64,000 nucleotides of DNA, taken from contig NZ_OY781884.1 in NCBI RefSeq assembly GCF_963677155.1, forward strand, positions 2,124,134 through 2,188,133, written 5' to 3'. Under the pieces are notes generated by a model, which saw only the letters and a program-made list of their open reading frames with translations, searched no databases and was not told the DNA's origin. Shown here in pieces: positions 42,947 through 52,759 of this stretch. The stretch comes from an uncultured Draconibacterium sp. GTDB lineage: Bacteria > Bacteroidota > Bacteroidia > Bacteroidales > Prolixibacteraceae. The translations under genes and the position numbers were made by a program. Position 1 is the stretch's first letter; every line of letters starts with the position of its first letter.

Positions 42947-44273
42947 ACAAATCATCTTGTTTTTATTCTTGTTGGTTGTAGGACTGTCGCTGAAAGCTCA
43001 GGAAGAAGAAAACACCCGGTTTTCGCTCGACCAGGCAACGCAATATGCCATGCAAAACTCGTATGTTTTGTTCAATACGAAACAAGATGTAACCATTGCC
43101 CAGAAACAAGTTTGGGAAACCATCACAACCGGATTACCACAAGTATCAGGAACCGCGAATTACAGCATGTACCTGAATCTGCCGGTTTCCTTACTTCCCG
43201 GAGAATTTTTTGGAGAAGACCCTGGCACTTATATTCCTGTAAAATTTGGCCAGGACTATAGTGCCGATTTTGGATTCAGTGTTTCGCAACAAGTCTTCGA
43301 TGGTTCGTGGATTGTTGGAGTTAGCTCGGCCGAACTGTATTTAAATCTGGCCAAACAAGCCAACGAAAAGACTGAGATTGATATTCGCAATGCTGTGGCA
43401 CAAGCCTACTATACGGTATTAATTAGCGAACGTTATCGCGTGGTTATGCTCGAAAATCTTAATAACACCACTGATCTGTACGCAGAAACAAAGGTTTATT
43501 ACGAAAATGGATTTCGAGAACAGCAGGATGTTGACCAGTTGAGGATATTGCAGAAAAATGCCGAAAACGAAGTGCTTCGCTCAGAAAGAGAACTAAAAAT
43601 TGCCAAAACCGTTTTGAAATACACCATGGGTTACAACATGAATCAGGAGATTGAACTTACCGATGATATTGATGTTTTTGTTTCGCCTTTGGAAAAAGAA
43701 ACCAATACAGTAGATCTTGATTTGGTTGAACACGTTGATTACCGGATAGCGCAATCGAATTTTGAAGTTTCGGAGAAATTATACCGACTGGAAAAAGTTG
43801 CCTACCTGCCAAAGCTTGATGCATTTTACAGCTACAGCAAAACATCATACGGTAATAAAGCCAACCTGCTTCAGGAAGCATGGTTCCCTTCGTCGTTGAT
43901 TGGCTTCAAAGCTTCCATTCCTATTTTCAATTCAGGTAACAAACGTGCGAAAGTCCAAATAGCTCGTATCAAGCTTGACAAAGCTGAAAATGATATGCGC
44001 TATGCCGGAATCACACTTCAGAAAGACTATTTAACAGCATCGGCAGAAATGGAAACGGCACGCGAACAATTTCAGAATACACGCGAAAACCTCGATCTGG
44101 CACAAAGTATTTTAGATAAAACCCATATTAAATTCAATAACGGAATGATTAGCAGTGCTGAACTATCGCAACAGGAAAGCCAGTACATAACCACCTGGCA
44201 ACAATTGGTAACTGCAACCCTGTCGTTACTGCAAGCCGATTTAAATCTTAAAAAAGCCGCCGGCGCATTATAA
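42930..44273 (+). CDS. TolC-family outer-membrane efflux channel
   Basis: This 447-residue protein has a signal peptide (hydrophobic residues 8-22, cut near LKAQE) and two long OEP repeats of coiled helices and strands. FSLDQATQYAMQNSYVLF near residue 31 starts the first, and DFGFSVSQQVFDGSWIVG and VGFKASIPIFNSGNKRA-type strands line the barrel. KTHIKFNNGMISSAELSQQE near 393 is typical of TolC helices. It forms the outer-membrane duct of the tripartite pump with the next two gene products. It overlaps the TetR gene by 17 bases. Confidence 0.92.
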   Translation: MKKQIKQIILFLFLLVVGLSLKAQEEENTRFSLDQATQYAMQNSYVLFNTKQDVTIAQKQVWETITTGLPQVSGTANYSMYLNLPVSLLPGEFFGEDPGTYIPVKFGQDYSADFGFSVSQQVFDGSWIVGVSSAELYLNLAKQANEKTEIDIRNAVAQAYYTVLISERYRVVMLENLNNTTDLYAETKVYYENGFREQQDVDQLRILQKNAENEVLRSERELKIAKTVLKYTMGYNMNQEIELTDDIDVFVSPLEKETNTVDLDLVEHVDYRIAQSNFEVSEKLYRLEKVAYLPKLDAFYSYSKTSYGNKANLLQEAWFPSSLIGFKASIPIFNSGNKRAKVQIARIKLDKAENDMRYAGITLQKDYLTASAEMETAREQFQNTRENLDLAQSILDKTHIKFNNGMISSAELSQQESQYITTWQQLVTATLSLLQADLNLKKAAGAL

Positions 44274-44297
44274 ACGAAAACAAAAAAATTATATACA

Positions 44298-45419
44298 ATG
44301 AAAAAGATTTTATTCATAGTAACAACCGCACTTATAGTTTCGGCTTGCGGAAATACAAACGTTCCCGACGAAGCCGCCAAACGAAAGCAATTGCAGGAAT
44401 TAAAGCAGCAAGTTCACACACTTGAACAGCAAATCCATACGCTTGAAATGGAACTCGCCGCTAACGAAAAAGAAGAACTGGTAAATATAAAAACCACACT
44501 TTTAGAGAACCAAAAATTTGAGCATTTTATTGAGGTAACCGGTAAAGTTGAAGCCGAACAGGATGTTGATGTAAGCCCTGAATCGGCAGGTATTATTAAA
44601 GAAGTTTTGGTAACTGAAGGACAGCAGGTAAAAAAAGGCCAGATTATGGCCCGCCTGAATACCGACGTACTGGAGCGCTCGGTTGAAGAACTGCAGGTAC
44701 AACTGGATTTGGCGGTAACAAATTATGAGCGCCAAAAAAATCTGTGGGATCAGAATATAGGTTCTGAAATGGAGTACCTGCAAGCCAAAAACAATAAAGA
44801 AAGTCTGGAGAAAAGGATAAAAAGCCTGAGAACTCAGATTGAAATGACCGAAGTTAAATCGCCAATCAACGGTATAGTAGATATCGTATACCAGGAAAAA
44901 GGAAACATTGGAAGTCCACAGTCTCCTTTTGCCAAGGTCATTAATGCCAGTAACATTAAAATTTATGGCGACATTTCCGAATCGTACCTTACCAAAGTAC
45001 ACAAAGGCGACAATGTTGAAATTCATTTCCCTGCACTGAACAAAGCCGTTGATGCAAAAATTAACCAAATCGGTAATACCATCGATCCGAATAACCGCAC
45101 GTTCCGCATTCGTATTAATATTGGTAACAAATCGAACCAGATAAAACCCAACCTGGTTTCAATTCTTTCAATGCGCGATTATGTAAACAATTCAGCCATT
45201 GTAGTGCCTTCGCTTTACGTTAAGGAAGATTTTAAAGGACATTACCTGTACGTTGTTGAAAAGGCCAACGGGAAAAATGTGGCTAAAAAAGTATATGTAA
45301 CACCGGGGGTTAGCAATAACAACATGACCGAAATTACTGAAGGCCTAACAGCCGGAACACAAGTTATTTCCGAAGGTTACAACCAGGTTGTTAACGGAAC
45401 CGCTGTTAAGATCAATTAA
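44298..45419 (+). CDS. RND efflux periplasmic adaptor lipoprotein
   Basis: The 373-residue protein has a lipoprotein signal with lipobox IVSAC at residues 15-19, so it is anchored to a membrane through the cysteine. A heptad-rich coiled coil covers residues 27-60. Next come the lipoyl/barrel-sandwich hybrid domain (VSPESAGIIKEVLVTEGQQV near 95), a second helical hairpin, VKSPINGIVDIVYQEKG near 190, and a beta-barrel domain. This is the membrane-fusion design that links an RND pump to TolC. It sits 24 bases after the TolC gene and before the pump gene. Confidence 0.92.
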   Translation: MKKILFIVTTALIVSACGNTNVPDEAAKRKQLQELKQQVHTLEQQIHTLEMELAANEKEELVNIKTTLLENQKFEHFIEVTGKVEAEQDVDVSPESAGIIKEVLVTEGQQVKKGQIMARLNTDVLERSVEELQVQLDLAVTNYERQKNLWDQNIGSEMEYLQAKNNKESLEKRIKSLRTQIEMTEVKSPINGIVDIVYQEKGNIGSPQSPFAKVINASNIKIYGDISESYLTKVHKGDNVEIHFPALNKAVDAKINQIGNTIDPNNRTFRIRINIGNKSNQIKPNLVSILSMRDYVNNSAIVVPSLYVKEDFKGHYLYVVEKANGKNVAKKVYVTPGVSNNNMTEITEGLTAGTQVISEGYNQVVNGTAVKIN

Positions 45420-45443
45420 ACACCTACCTAAAAATTCTTCAAA

Positions 45444-48400
45444 ATGGAGAAAGAAACTGAAAAACATAAATCTGAAATAACGCGCAAGTTTCAACCAACG
45501 TTTCTTGCGCTAAAGAATAAAACCACAGTGTATATTTTTACGGCCCTGCTGGTTTTATTCGGAATCTTCTCGTATCAGCAAATGCCTCGCGAGGCCATGC
45601 CCGAGATTGTTGTTCCGTATATTTTTATTCAAACAATGTATCCCGGAAACTCGCCGGTTGATATTGAAAACCTGTGTACGCGCCCCATTGAAAAAGAATT
45701 GAAAGGGCTGAAAGGCGTGAAAGAAGTAACGTCGGCGTCGTACCAGGATGTAAGTACCATTATTGTTGAGTTTAACACTAATGTTACCATAAAACAGGCA
45801 TTACAGGACACCAAAGACCGAGTTGACCAGGCAAAATCGGAACTGCCCAGCGACTTGCCCAATGATCCGTATGTAACCGATTTCGATCTTTCGGAATATC
45901 CGATTATGAACGTAAACGTTTCGGGCGAATATAACATGCGCGACCTAAAAAAGTATGCCGAAATATTGCAAGACGAATTTGAAGGCTTCAAAGAAATATC
46001 GGAAGCCAACATTCGGGGTATTGAAGAACGCGAAATCCAGATTAACATCGATCCATATAAACTCGATGCTGTTGGGCTAACTTTCGAAGATGTGGCTTTT
46101 GCCATTCAGATGGAGAATATTAGCATGGGAGCCGGCCAGTTTACTGCCGACCAAACCCGCCGTACCATTCGTACCGATGCCAATTACACAAACACTGATC
46201 AAATTGCCAATACCATTATTAAGGTAAACATGGGCAAACCGGTCTATATTCGCGATGTGGCAACCGTAGTTGACGGCTATAAAGAACAAGCAACGATTGC
46301 CCGCCTGAACGACCAACCGGTGATAACCTTGTCGATTACCAAAAAATCGGGCGAGAACATCCTTGCTGCCTCTCAAAATGTTATCAATGCAATTGACCAA
46401 TTAAAAGCACGTGGCCAAATTCCCAAAGACCTTGATGTAGTTGTTACCGACGACATGACCGTCTACATTGAAGATACCATTTCGAACCTCGAAAACAGTA
46501 TTATTCTGGGAATGATCCTGGTAACCTTTATACTATTCCTTTTCCTTGGGTTCCGTAACGCACTTTTTGCGGGCTTGGCCATTCCACTGTCCATGTTCCT
46601 GTCGTTTGTTATTCTGCAGCAAAGCGGAATTACCTTAAACTCCATGGTGCTATACGGACTAATACTTGCACTGGGTATGCTGGTAGACAATGCCATTGTT
46701 GTGGTCGAAAATGTGTACCGCCTCCTGAGCGAGGGAAATCCATTACAAAAAGCAACCAAACAAGGGGTAAGCGAAATTGCCTTTCCCATTATTTCTTCAA
46801 CATTAACAACACTTGCCGCTTTCTTCCCGCTACTAGCATGGGAAGGCATTATTGGCGAGTTTATGAAAATATTACCGCAAACATTAATCGTGGTGCTGGC
46901 CTCATCCTTATTTGTGGCTCTTATAATTAATCCGGCGTTTATTTCATCCTTTATGAAAGTGGATGACATAAACCGTAAAGCCAATGCAAAAAAAGTGTTG
47001 CGAAATGCTGCAATATTTGTCGGTATATCTGTTTTGTTTTACGTGGCTCAAATTTTCTTATTGGGAAATCTTCTGGCAACCGTAGCCTTTTTAATGGTAG
47101 CCAACTTGTTTGTATTAAGACCGGTGGCACGCTGGTTTCAAACTAAATTCCTGGTTTGGCTTGAGAACATGTATACTAAACAGTTACGACATGCTTTAAC
47201 CGGACCGTGGCCCTACATTTATCTTGGCGGAACTACTTTGCTGCTAATATTTTCTATCTATTTTTATTTCTTCATAAGCAATCCCAAAATGGTTACCTTT
47301 CCGAGTACCGATCCAACAACCATTTATGTTACGACAGAATTGCCACTGGGAACTTCAATAGAAAGAACCGATGAAGTTTCGCGCGAGGTGGAAAATATTA
47401 TAAAAGAAACCATTAAGCCGGTTAATCACATTGTGAAGTCGGTTACAACCAATGTTGGAGTAGGTATGAGTGGTGGAATGTTCTCTAATAATGAGGAAAG
47501 CCCGAACAAATCACTCACTTCGGTTTCGTTTGTTGAATACAAACTGCGCGATGGTATCAACACATCGATTGTTATGAAGGATATTGCCAAAAATCTTGAT
47601 GGATTTGTTGGTGCAAAAATCTTCGTAGAAAAGGATGACCAGGGGCCACCAACCGGAGATCCGGTTAGTATTGATGTCTCAGGCGATGAGTTCGATCAGC
47701 TTATTCATATCACTGATGATTTTGTGCGAATAATTGAAGAAGACAATATTCCGGGAATTGACCAATTGCAACTCAATATTAACACCAACCAACCGGAGAT
47801 GCTTATTCAGGTTGATCGCGAACAGGCACGGTTATACGATCTTTCGACCCAAGAAATTGCTAAGGCATTCCGAAATTCGATTTATGGTTACGAAGCCAGT
47901 AAGTTTAAAGATGGCGAAGACGAATACGACATTTTTGTTCGATTAGATGAAAAATACCGCAACGATGTTTCGACTTTAATGAACCAGAAAATTCCGGTTA
48001 ACAATAGCAAAATTCCTATTTCATCAGTAGCCTCATTCAAGTATTCCACTTCGTACGATAAAATCAGCCGGATTGACCACAAACGCGTTATTTCCATTAC
48101 ATCGGGAGTTATGGAAGGCTACAATGCCAACGAAATAAATACGCGCATTGAACAGCTACTTGAAGATTACAATATGCCGGAGGGTTACACCTACGAGTTT
48201 TCAGGCGAACAAAAAGAACAGGCCGAAAGCATGGAGTTTTTAGTGTACGCACTGATTATTGCCGTAGCCATGATTATGATTATTATGGTTACACAGTTTA
48301 ACTCCCTTATTCGCCCGGCAATTATTATTGCTACTGTACTGTTCAGTACCATTGGTGTATTCCTTGGATTGGGAATCTTTCAGATGGAGTTTGTTGTAAT

Positions 48401-48890
48401 TATGACCGGTATTGGTATTATCTCGCTGGCAGGAATTGTGGTGAACAACGGTATTGTATTAATCGACTACATTGACCTGACCCGGCAACGCAAACGCGAA
48501 GAACTGGGCTATTCAGAAAAAGCTTTCTTACCAAAACAAGTGCAGATTGATGCGCTGGTAGAAGCCGGGAGAACCCGTTTACGCCCTGTATTGCTAACAG
48601 CAATTACTACGGTGTTAGGTTTGCTGCCGCTGGCCGTTGGGTTAAATTTTAACTTCTTGACACTGTATACACGTTTCGATCCGCAAATATCCGTCGGCGG
48701 CGAAAGTGTAGCTTTCTGGGGGCCAATGTCGTGGACTGTAATCTTCGGTCTTACCTTTGCCACTTTCTTAACGTTACTACTTTCACCAGTAATGTATATG
48801 ATTACCATTCGGATAAATTACACCATAAAAAAATGGACCGGTAATTTACCAGAAGACAATATGCCCAAAAAGACAGAAGTATCGGAATAA
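45444..48890 (+). CDS. RND-family multidrug efflux permease
   Basis: This 1148-residue protein is about 100 residues longer than AcrB. TM1 is near residues 28-46, followed by the first periplasmic porter domain. The proton-relay helix carries LGMLVDNAIVVVENVYRLL near residue 410, with Asp-Asn where AcrB has Asp-Asp. After TM6 an insertion of about 80 residues (near 515-595) adds two hydrophobic segments before the second half. The C-terminal half repeats the pattern with GIISLAGIVVNNGIVLIDYI near 990. It exports amphiphilic compounds through the TolC duct in exchange for protons. Substrates are unknown. Confidence 0.93.
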   Translation: MEKETEKHKSEITRKFQPTFLALKNKTTVYIFTALLVLFGIFSYQQMPREAMPEIVVPYIFIQTMYPGNSPVDIENLCTRPIEKELKGLKGVKEVTSASYQDVSTIIVEFNTNVTIKQALQDTKDRVDQAKSELPSDLPNDPYVTDFDLSEYPIMNVNVSGEYNMRDLKKYAEILQDEFEGFKEISEANIRGIEEREIQINIDPYKLDAVGLTFEDVAFAIQMENISMGAGQFTADQTRRTIRTDANYTNTDQIANTIIKVNMGKPVYIRDVATVVDGYKEQATIARLNDQPVITLSITKKSGENILAASQNVINAIDQLKARGQIPKDLDVVVTDDMTVYIEDTISNLENSIILGMILVTFILFLFLGFRNALFAGLAIPLSMFLSFVILQQSGITLNSMVLYGLILALGMLVDNAIVVVENVYRLLSEGNPLQKATKQGVSEIAFPIISSTLTTLAAFFPLLAWEGIIGEFMKILPQTLIVVLASSLFVALIINPAFISSFMKVDDINRKANAKKVLRNAAIFVGISVLFYVAQIFLLGNLLATVAFLMVANLFVLRPVARWFQTKFLVWLENMYTKQLRHALTGPWPYIYLGGTTLLLIFSIYFYFFISNPKMVTFPSTDPTTIYVTTELPLGTSIERTDEVSREVENIIKETIKPVNHIVKSVTTNVGVGMSGGMFSNNEESPNKSLTSVSFVEYKLRDGINTSIVMKDIAKNLDGFVGAKIFVEKDDQGPPTGDPVSIDVSGDEFDQLIHITDDFVRIIEEDNIPGIDQLQLNINTNQPEMLIQVDREQARLYDLSTQEIAKAFRNSIYGYEASKFKDGEDEYDIFVRLDEKYRNDVSTLMNQKIPVNNSKIPISSVASFKYSTSYDKISRIDHKRVISITSGVMEGYNANEINTRIEQLLEDYNMPEGYTYEFSGEQKEQAESMEFLVYALIIAVAMIMIIMVTQFNSLIRPAIIIATVLFSTIGVFLGLGIFQMEFVVIMTGIGIISLAGIVVNNGIVLIDYIDLTRQRKREELGYSEKAFLPKQVQIDALVEAGRTRLRPVLLTAITTVLGLLPLAVGLNFNFLTLYTRFDPQISVGGESVAFWGPMSWTVIFGLTFATFLTLLLSPVMYMITIRINYTIKKWTGNLPEDNMPKKTEVSE

Positions 48891-48910
48891 ACCAGTGCTT
48901 TTAACAGAAA

Positions 48911-48945
48911 ACGGGTAGTCAAAAATGGCTACCCGTTTTTTATTG
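48911..48945 (+). terminator. Terminator of the efflux operon
   Basis: AAACGGGTAG and CTACCCGTTT pair perfectly over 10 bp around a 10-base loop and run into TTTTATT. It lies 21 bases past the RND permease stop. Confidence 0.9.
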
Positions 48946-49035
48946 TAATGAATTTTAGAACTGATTATCGCAGCTATAATTTTATCAATCCACCTATCCC
49001 TGCGCTATTTGCTGCGTGCCAATAATTTAAAAATG

Positions 49036-50124
49036 TTACACCAGCGAATCGCCTTTCTGAATCCGAACGTCAGTAACAAACTTCTTTATCTGATCTTCAT
49101 CTTCGCGCCGGCAAATCATTAAAGTATCGTTTCGTTCGGCAATAATAAAACCATCGAGACCTTGAATTACTGCCATTTTATTTTTCGAAATATCGACAAT
49201 ACAATTTTCGGTATCATACAACATCACATTATCAGCTCTTATTACATTGCCCTCTTCATCTTTTTCTCTGTTTTCGTATAACGAACTCCATGTCCCCAGG
49301 TCGCTCCATCCAAAATCAGCCGTTAACACATACACATTTTTTGCCTTCTCCATAATACCATAATCAATTGATATGGCCTGACACTCGGAGTAGGTCTTTC
49401 GGATAAAAGGCTCCTCACTCGCAGTATTCATTTTGCTGCGGCCATGTTCAAATTTCAGCGCTATTTCGGTAAGATGCTGCTGTAGCGACTCAAGCATGGT
49501 AGACAGCGAGGCAATAAAAATTCCCGAATTCCAGTAAAACTCTCCGCTGTCGATAAAAATCTTCGCCATTTCTTTGTTGGGCTTCTCAGTAAAGGTTTTT
49601 ACTTTATAGAGATTGTCCAAATCCTTAAACTCCTTTTTCCGTTTCACCTGAATATAACCATAACCAGTTTCAGGGCGGTTAGGAGTAATTCCCAACGTTA
49701 ATAAAGCCGGTTTCTCTGCAACAAAGTCCAACCCGTTTCGGATTTGCTTTTTAAACTCGTCCTCTTTCAAAATCAAATGATCAGACGGCGTTACTATAAT
49801 GTTGGCCTCCGGATCGATCAGCGCAATTTTATTCGCTGCATAAGCCAAACATGGTGCCGTATTGCGCCGCAAGGGTTCCAACAATATCTGCTCATCGTTA
49901 AGCTCCGGAAGCTGCATTTTTACAAGATCTTTATATAATGCGTTTGTAACAACAAGGAAATTTTCTTTGGGTACGATCTCCTGGAACCGTTCGTATGCTT
50001 GTTGAATAAAAGTTTTGCCTGTTCCTAAAATATCTAAAAACTGTTTTGGTCGTGCTGTGCGGCTAAGTGGCCAAAATCGACTTCCTACTCCACCTGCCAT
50101 TATCACACAAAAATTGTTAGCCAT
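49036..50124 (-). CDS. manC: Mannose-1-phosphate guanylyltransferase
   Basis: I use the ATG at 50124 (MANNFCVIMAGGVGSRFWPL; 362 residues); the longer frame adds 9 residues before the family start. GGVGSRFWPLSRTARPKQFL is the GTP-binding signature. ITPSDHLI-type and FTEKPNKEMAKIF motifs and WNSGIFIASLSTMLE near residue 165 follow, with DFGWSDLGTWSSLYE near 255. The chain lacks the C-terminal isomerase domain of long ManC/AlgA proteins. It makes GDP-mannose, a donor that could feed the glycan locus at 1-15 kb although it lies 34 kb away. It is divergent from the mlaE gene. Confidence 0.93.
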   Translation of the reverse strand: MANNFCVIMAGGVGSRFWPLSRTARPKQFLDILGTGKTFIQQAYERFQEIVPKENFLVVTNALYKDLVKMQLPELNDEQILLEPLRRNTAPCLAYAANKIALIDPEANIIVTPSDHLILKEDEFKKQIRNGLDFVAEKPALLTLGITPNRPETGYGYIQVKRKKEFKDLDNLYKVKTFTEKPNKEMAKIFIDSGEFYWNSGIFIASLSTMLESLQQHLTEIALKFEHGRSKMNTASEEPFIRKTYSECQAISIDYGIMEKAKNVYVLTADFGWSDLGTWSSLYENREKDEEGNVIRADNVMLYDTENCIVDISKNKMAVIQGLDGFIIAERNDTLMICRREDEDQIKKFVTDVRIQKGDSLV

Positions 50125-50166
50125 CTGTATCTGTTTTGTTCCTAATATCAATCTATACTATGATTG

Positions 50167-50174
50167 TAACTTTG
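50167..50174 (+). promoter_or_regulatory. Candidate -7 box upstream of the Mla genes
   Basis: TAACTTTG matches TAnnTTTG exactly, 116 bases before the permease ATG. A one-mismatch box, TAATTTTA, lies closer, near 50252-50259. Either could be used. Confidence 0.35.
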
Positions 50175-50290
50175 AAAATACAGAATTATTTTGTTATTCT
50201 TGCCTCAGCCCGATTCAAATTCATAAAAATTTTGTTTCCGGTTATTAAGTTGTAATTTTAGCCGATTACATTAGCAAGAAACTTTAAACA

Positions 50291-51031
50291 ATGGGGTTTT
50301 TCTTTCATATTGGCCGATATTTTTCGATGCTGAAACGGGTTTTTGCAAAACCAGAGAAACACAAACTGTATATCAGGCAACTGTTTCACGAGATAGATAA
50401 TCTGGGTGTAAACTCGGTAGGAATCGTTATTATCATTTCAATTTTTATTGGAGGAATTATGACCATCCAGTTTGCCTATAGTATGGCAAACCCCCTTTAC
50501 CCTGTTGAGCTTGTAGGTTTAGGCACACGCGATACACTTTTACTCGAATTCTCGTCAACCATGCTGGCTCTGATTATGGCCGGGAAAGTAGGCTCTAATA
50601 TTACGTCAGAAATAGGCACCATGCGTGTTACCGAGCAAATTGACTCACTGGAAATTATGGGTATCAACTCGGCAAGCTATCTTATTCTTCCAAAGATTAT
50701 TGCAGTGGTTTTTGTCTTCCCGTTTCTGTATATCATCAGTGTATTTTTTGGTTTGCTGGGCGGTATGCTTACCGGGCCAGTTGCGGGGGTAATATCTATT
50801 CCTGATTATATTTCCGGCATCCAGTGGCTATTTTATCCCTATTACATTACTTTCTCGTTAATAAAGTCGCTGTTTTTCGGATTTTTAGTGGCGTCGGTGC
50901 CGGCATATTTTGGTTATTACGTTCAGGGCGGTGCACTTGAGGTAGGTAAAGCCAGTACAAAAGCCGTAGTAAATACCAATATTCTGATTTTGTTTTTCGA
51001 TTTAATTTTAACCCGCCTGCTTTTAACATGA
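50291..51031 (+). CDS. mlaE: MlaE-type lipid ABC transporter permease
   Basis: This 246-residue membrane protein of the MlaE/YrbE permease family has five or six helices. GVNSVGIVIIISIFIGGIMTIQFAY near residue 35 (in two parts), GKVGSNITSEIGTMRVTEQID near 96 and GGALEVGKASTKAVV near 215 are family signatures; the EIGTMRVTEQIDSLE loop is the coupling helix that docks on the ATPase. MlaE-type systems move phospholipids between the membranes to keep the outer membrane asymmetric. It overlaps the ATPase gene by 4 bases (ATGA). No MlaD-type substrate-binding gene follows, although the family usually has one. Confidence 0.9.
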   Translation: MGFFFHIGRYFSMLKRVFAKPEKHKLYIRQLFHEIDNLGVNSVGIVIIISIFIGGIMTIQFAYSMANPLYPVELVGLGTRDTLLLEFSSTMLALIMAGKVGSNITSEIGTMRVTEQIDSLEIMGINSASYLILPKIIAVVFVFPFLYIISVFFGLLGGMLTGPVAGVISIPDYISGIQWLFYPYYITFSLIKSLFFGFLVASVPAYFGYYVQGGALEVGKASTKAVVNTNILILFFDLILTRLLLT

Positions 51032-51783
51032 TTACACTTAAAAACATAGTAAAAACCTTTGACGGGAATACGGTTCTGAAAAGCATTTCAACCGTATTTG
51101 AGCAAGGAAAAACCAACCTGATTATTGGCCGAAGTGGCTCGGGGAAAACGGTTTTGCTAAAATCCACACTTGGGCTTTTTGAGGTTGACAGTGGGGAGAT
51201 CTGGTACAACGACCGCAATTTCACCCAGATGAATCAAAAGGAACGAAAACTTCTGCGCCGCGAGGTAGGAATGGTTTTTCAGGGCGGTGCCTTGTTTGAT
51301 AGTATTTCGGTGGAAGGCAACGTTCGTTTTCCACTTGATATGTTTTCAAAAATGAGTCCGGCAGAAAAACAAAAACGTGTTGATTTTTGTCTCGACCATG
51401 TAAACATTGACAAACAGGCCTTTAATCTTTCGCCCAGCGAAATTAGCGGTGGAATGCAAAAACGTGTTGCCATTGCGCGCGCCATTGCGCTGAATCCTAA
51501 ATACCTGTTTTGCGACGAACCCAACTCCGGCCTTGATCCCGAAACAGCAACGGTTATCGATCAGTTAATTCAAACACTTACCAAAGAATTTCAGATGACC
51601 ACGATTATTAATACACACGATATGAACTCGGTAATAGAAATTGGCGAGTCGGTGCTGTTTATTTCGCAAGGACACAAAGAATGGGAAGGCACCAAAAACG
51701 AGATTCTGGATTCGGGTAACCAAAAGCTGGAGGACTTTATTTTTGCCAATAAACTTTATGCGCAAATGAAAAAGGGGCAGTAG
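51028..51783 (+). CDS. mlaF: MlaF-type ABC transporter ATPase
   Basis: The 251-residue ATPase has Walker A GRSGSGKTVLL at about residues 34-44, a Q-loop in VGMVFQGGALFDSIS near 82, the ABC signature LSPSEISGGMQKRVAIARA near 134, Walker B YLFCDEPNSGLDP near 157 and an H-loop in TIINTHDMNSV near 192. The GGMQKR form of the signature is typical of MlaF. It powers the MlaE permease encoded just upstream with a 4-base overlap. MlaD, MlaB and MlaC equivalents are absent here and must be encoded elsewhere or replaced. Confidence 0.92.
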   Translation: MITLKNIVKTFDGNTVLKSISTVFEQGKTNLIIGRSGSGKTVLLKSTLGLFEVDSGEIWYNDRNFTQMNQKERKLLRREVGMVFQGGALFDSISVEGNVRFPLDMFSKMSPAEKQKRVDFCLDHVNIDKQAFNLSPSEISGGMQKRVAIARAIALNPKYLFCDEPNSGLDPETATVIDQLIQTLTKEFQMTTIINTHDMNSVIEIGESVLFISQGHKEWEGTKNEILDSGNQKLEDFIFANKLYAQMKKGQ

Positions 51784-51910
51784 TTTAAAATACATTATAC
51801 TACAAAACAATAATAACCATTAGTTCATATTTCAAAACAAAAACTTCTTTTACTTTTGCTACAAACTTCGGAACCAGAACCTCTGATTTCCGGCTTCAAA
51901 CTTTTTAAGC

Positions 51911-52759
51911 ATGAACTACGAATGTCTTATTTGCCAGGTTAAAGCGCTGCAAAAACGTATGGACAAATACGAAATTGCAGATGAAAAACGAAATAAAATT
52001 GTGAGTCAGGCCATTTCAACAATTGCAGGAATTAACCTCAACAATAGTTTCTCTCCCGAAATTACTGCAAATATTTTAAAAGAATTGGCAAAAGAATCAG
52101 ATGTAAAAGATCCGTATGGAACAGAAAAAAGAGAAAGCAACCAGGCATTATTAGCTCGTTACAATGAGTTCAAAACAAAGGTGGAAACATCGGACGATAA
52201 ATTTGATACGGCATTGCGATACGCTATTGCCGGAAACATCATAGACTTTGGCCCAACACATCATTTTGATATTGATGGAACAATCGAACGGGTATTTCAA
52301 ACCAAATTTGCCATTGACGATTCTGAAGCTTTAAAAACAGAAATAAAAAAAGCCAAAACCATTTTATACCTGGCCGATAACTGCGGCGAAATTGTAATGG
52401 ATAAACTATTCCTTGAAACGATTGATCACCCAAACGTGATATTTGCCGTTCGCGACCAACCCATTTTAAACGATGCAACTTTAAAAGAAGCTAAAGAAGT
52501 AGGTCTGCACAGTGTTACCACCTTAATCACAAATGGCGATGATACCCCTTCAACACTGCTGCACCGGGTAAGTAAAGAGTTTTTGGAAATTTACCGCTCG
52601 GCCGACCTGATCATTTCAAAAGGTATGGGAAATTTTGAAGGGTTGATGGATGAAAACGATTCGCGCCTGTTTTACCTGCTAATGATAAAATGCCCGGTAA
52701 TCGGCCAAAAGGTTGGTGCCGAAAAAGGGGATTTTGTAGTAAAACGAAGCACGAGTTAA
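51911..52759 (+). CDS. DUF89 (ARMT1-like) family protein
   Basis: This 282-residue protein has an N-terminal CLICQ (CxxC) motif, an all-helical first domain, and a C-terminal alpha/beta domain. The latter carries TILYLADNCGEIVMDKLF near residue 155 and the LIISKGMGNFEGL loop near 232, the metal-site signatures of DUF89. The family contains metal-dependent phosphatases that clear damaged sugar and nucleotide phosphates; the CxxC form matches the small archaeal/bacterial subgroup. It stands 127 bases after mlaF with a sparse spacer on both sides. Substrate is unknown. Confidence 0.85.
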   Translation: MNYECLICQVKALQKRMDKYEIADEKRNKIVSQAISTIAGINLNNSFSPEITANILKELAKESDVKDPYGTEKRESNQALLARYNEFKTKVETSDDKFDTALRYAIAGNIIDFGPTHHFDIDGTIERVFQTKFAIDDSEALKTEIKKAKTILYLADNCGEIVMDKLFLETIDHPNVIFAVRDQPILNDATLKEAKEVGLHSVTTLITNGDDTPSTLLHRVSKEFLEIYRSADLIISKGMGNFEGLMDENDSRLFYLLMIKCPVIGQKVGAEKGDFVVKRSTS

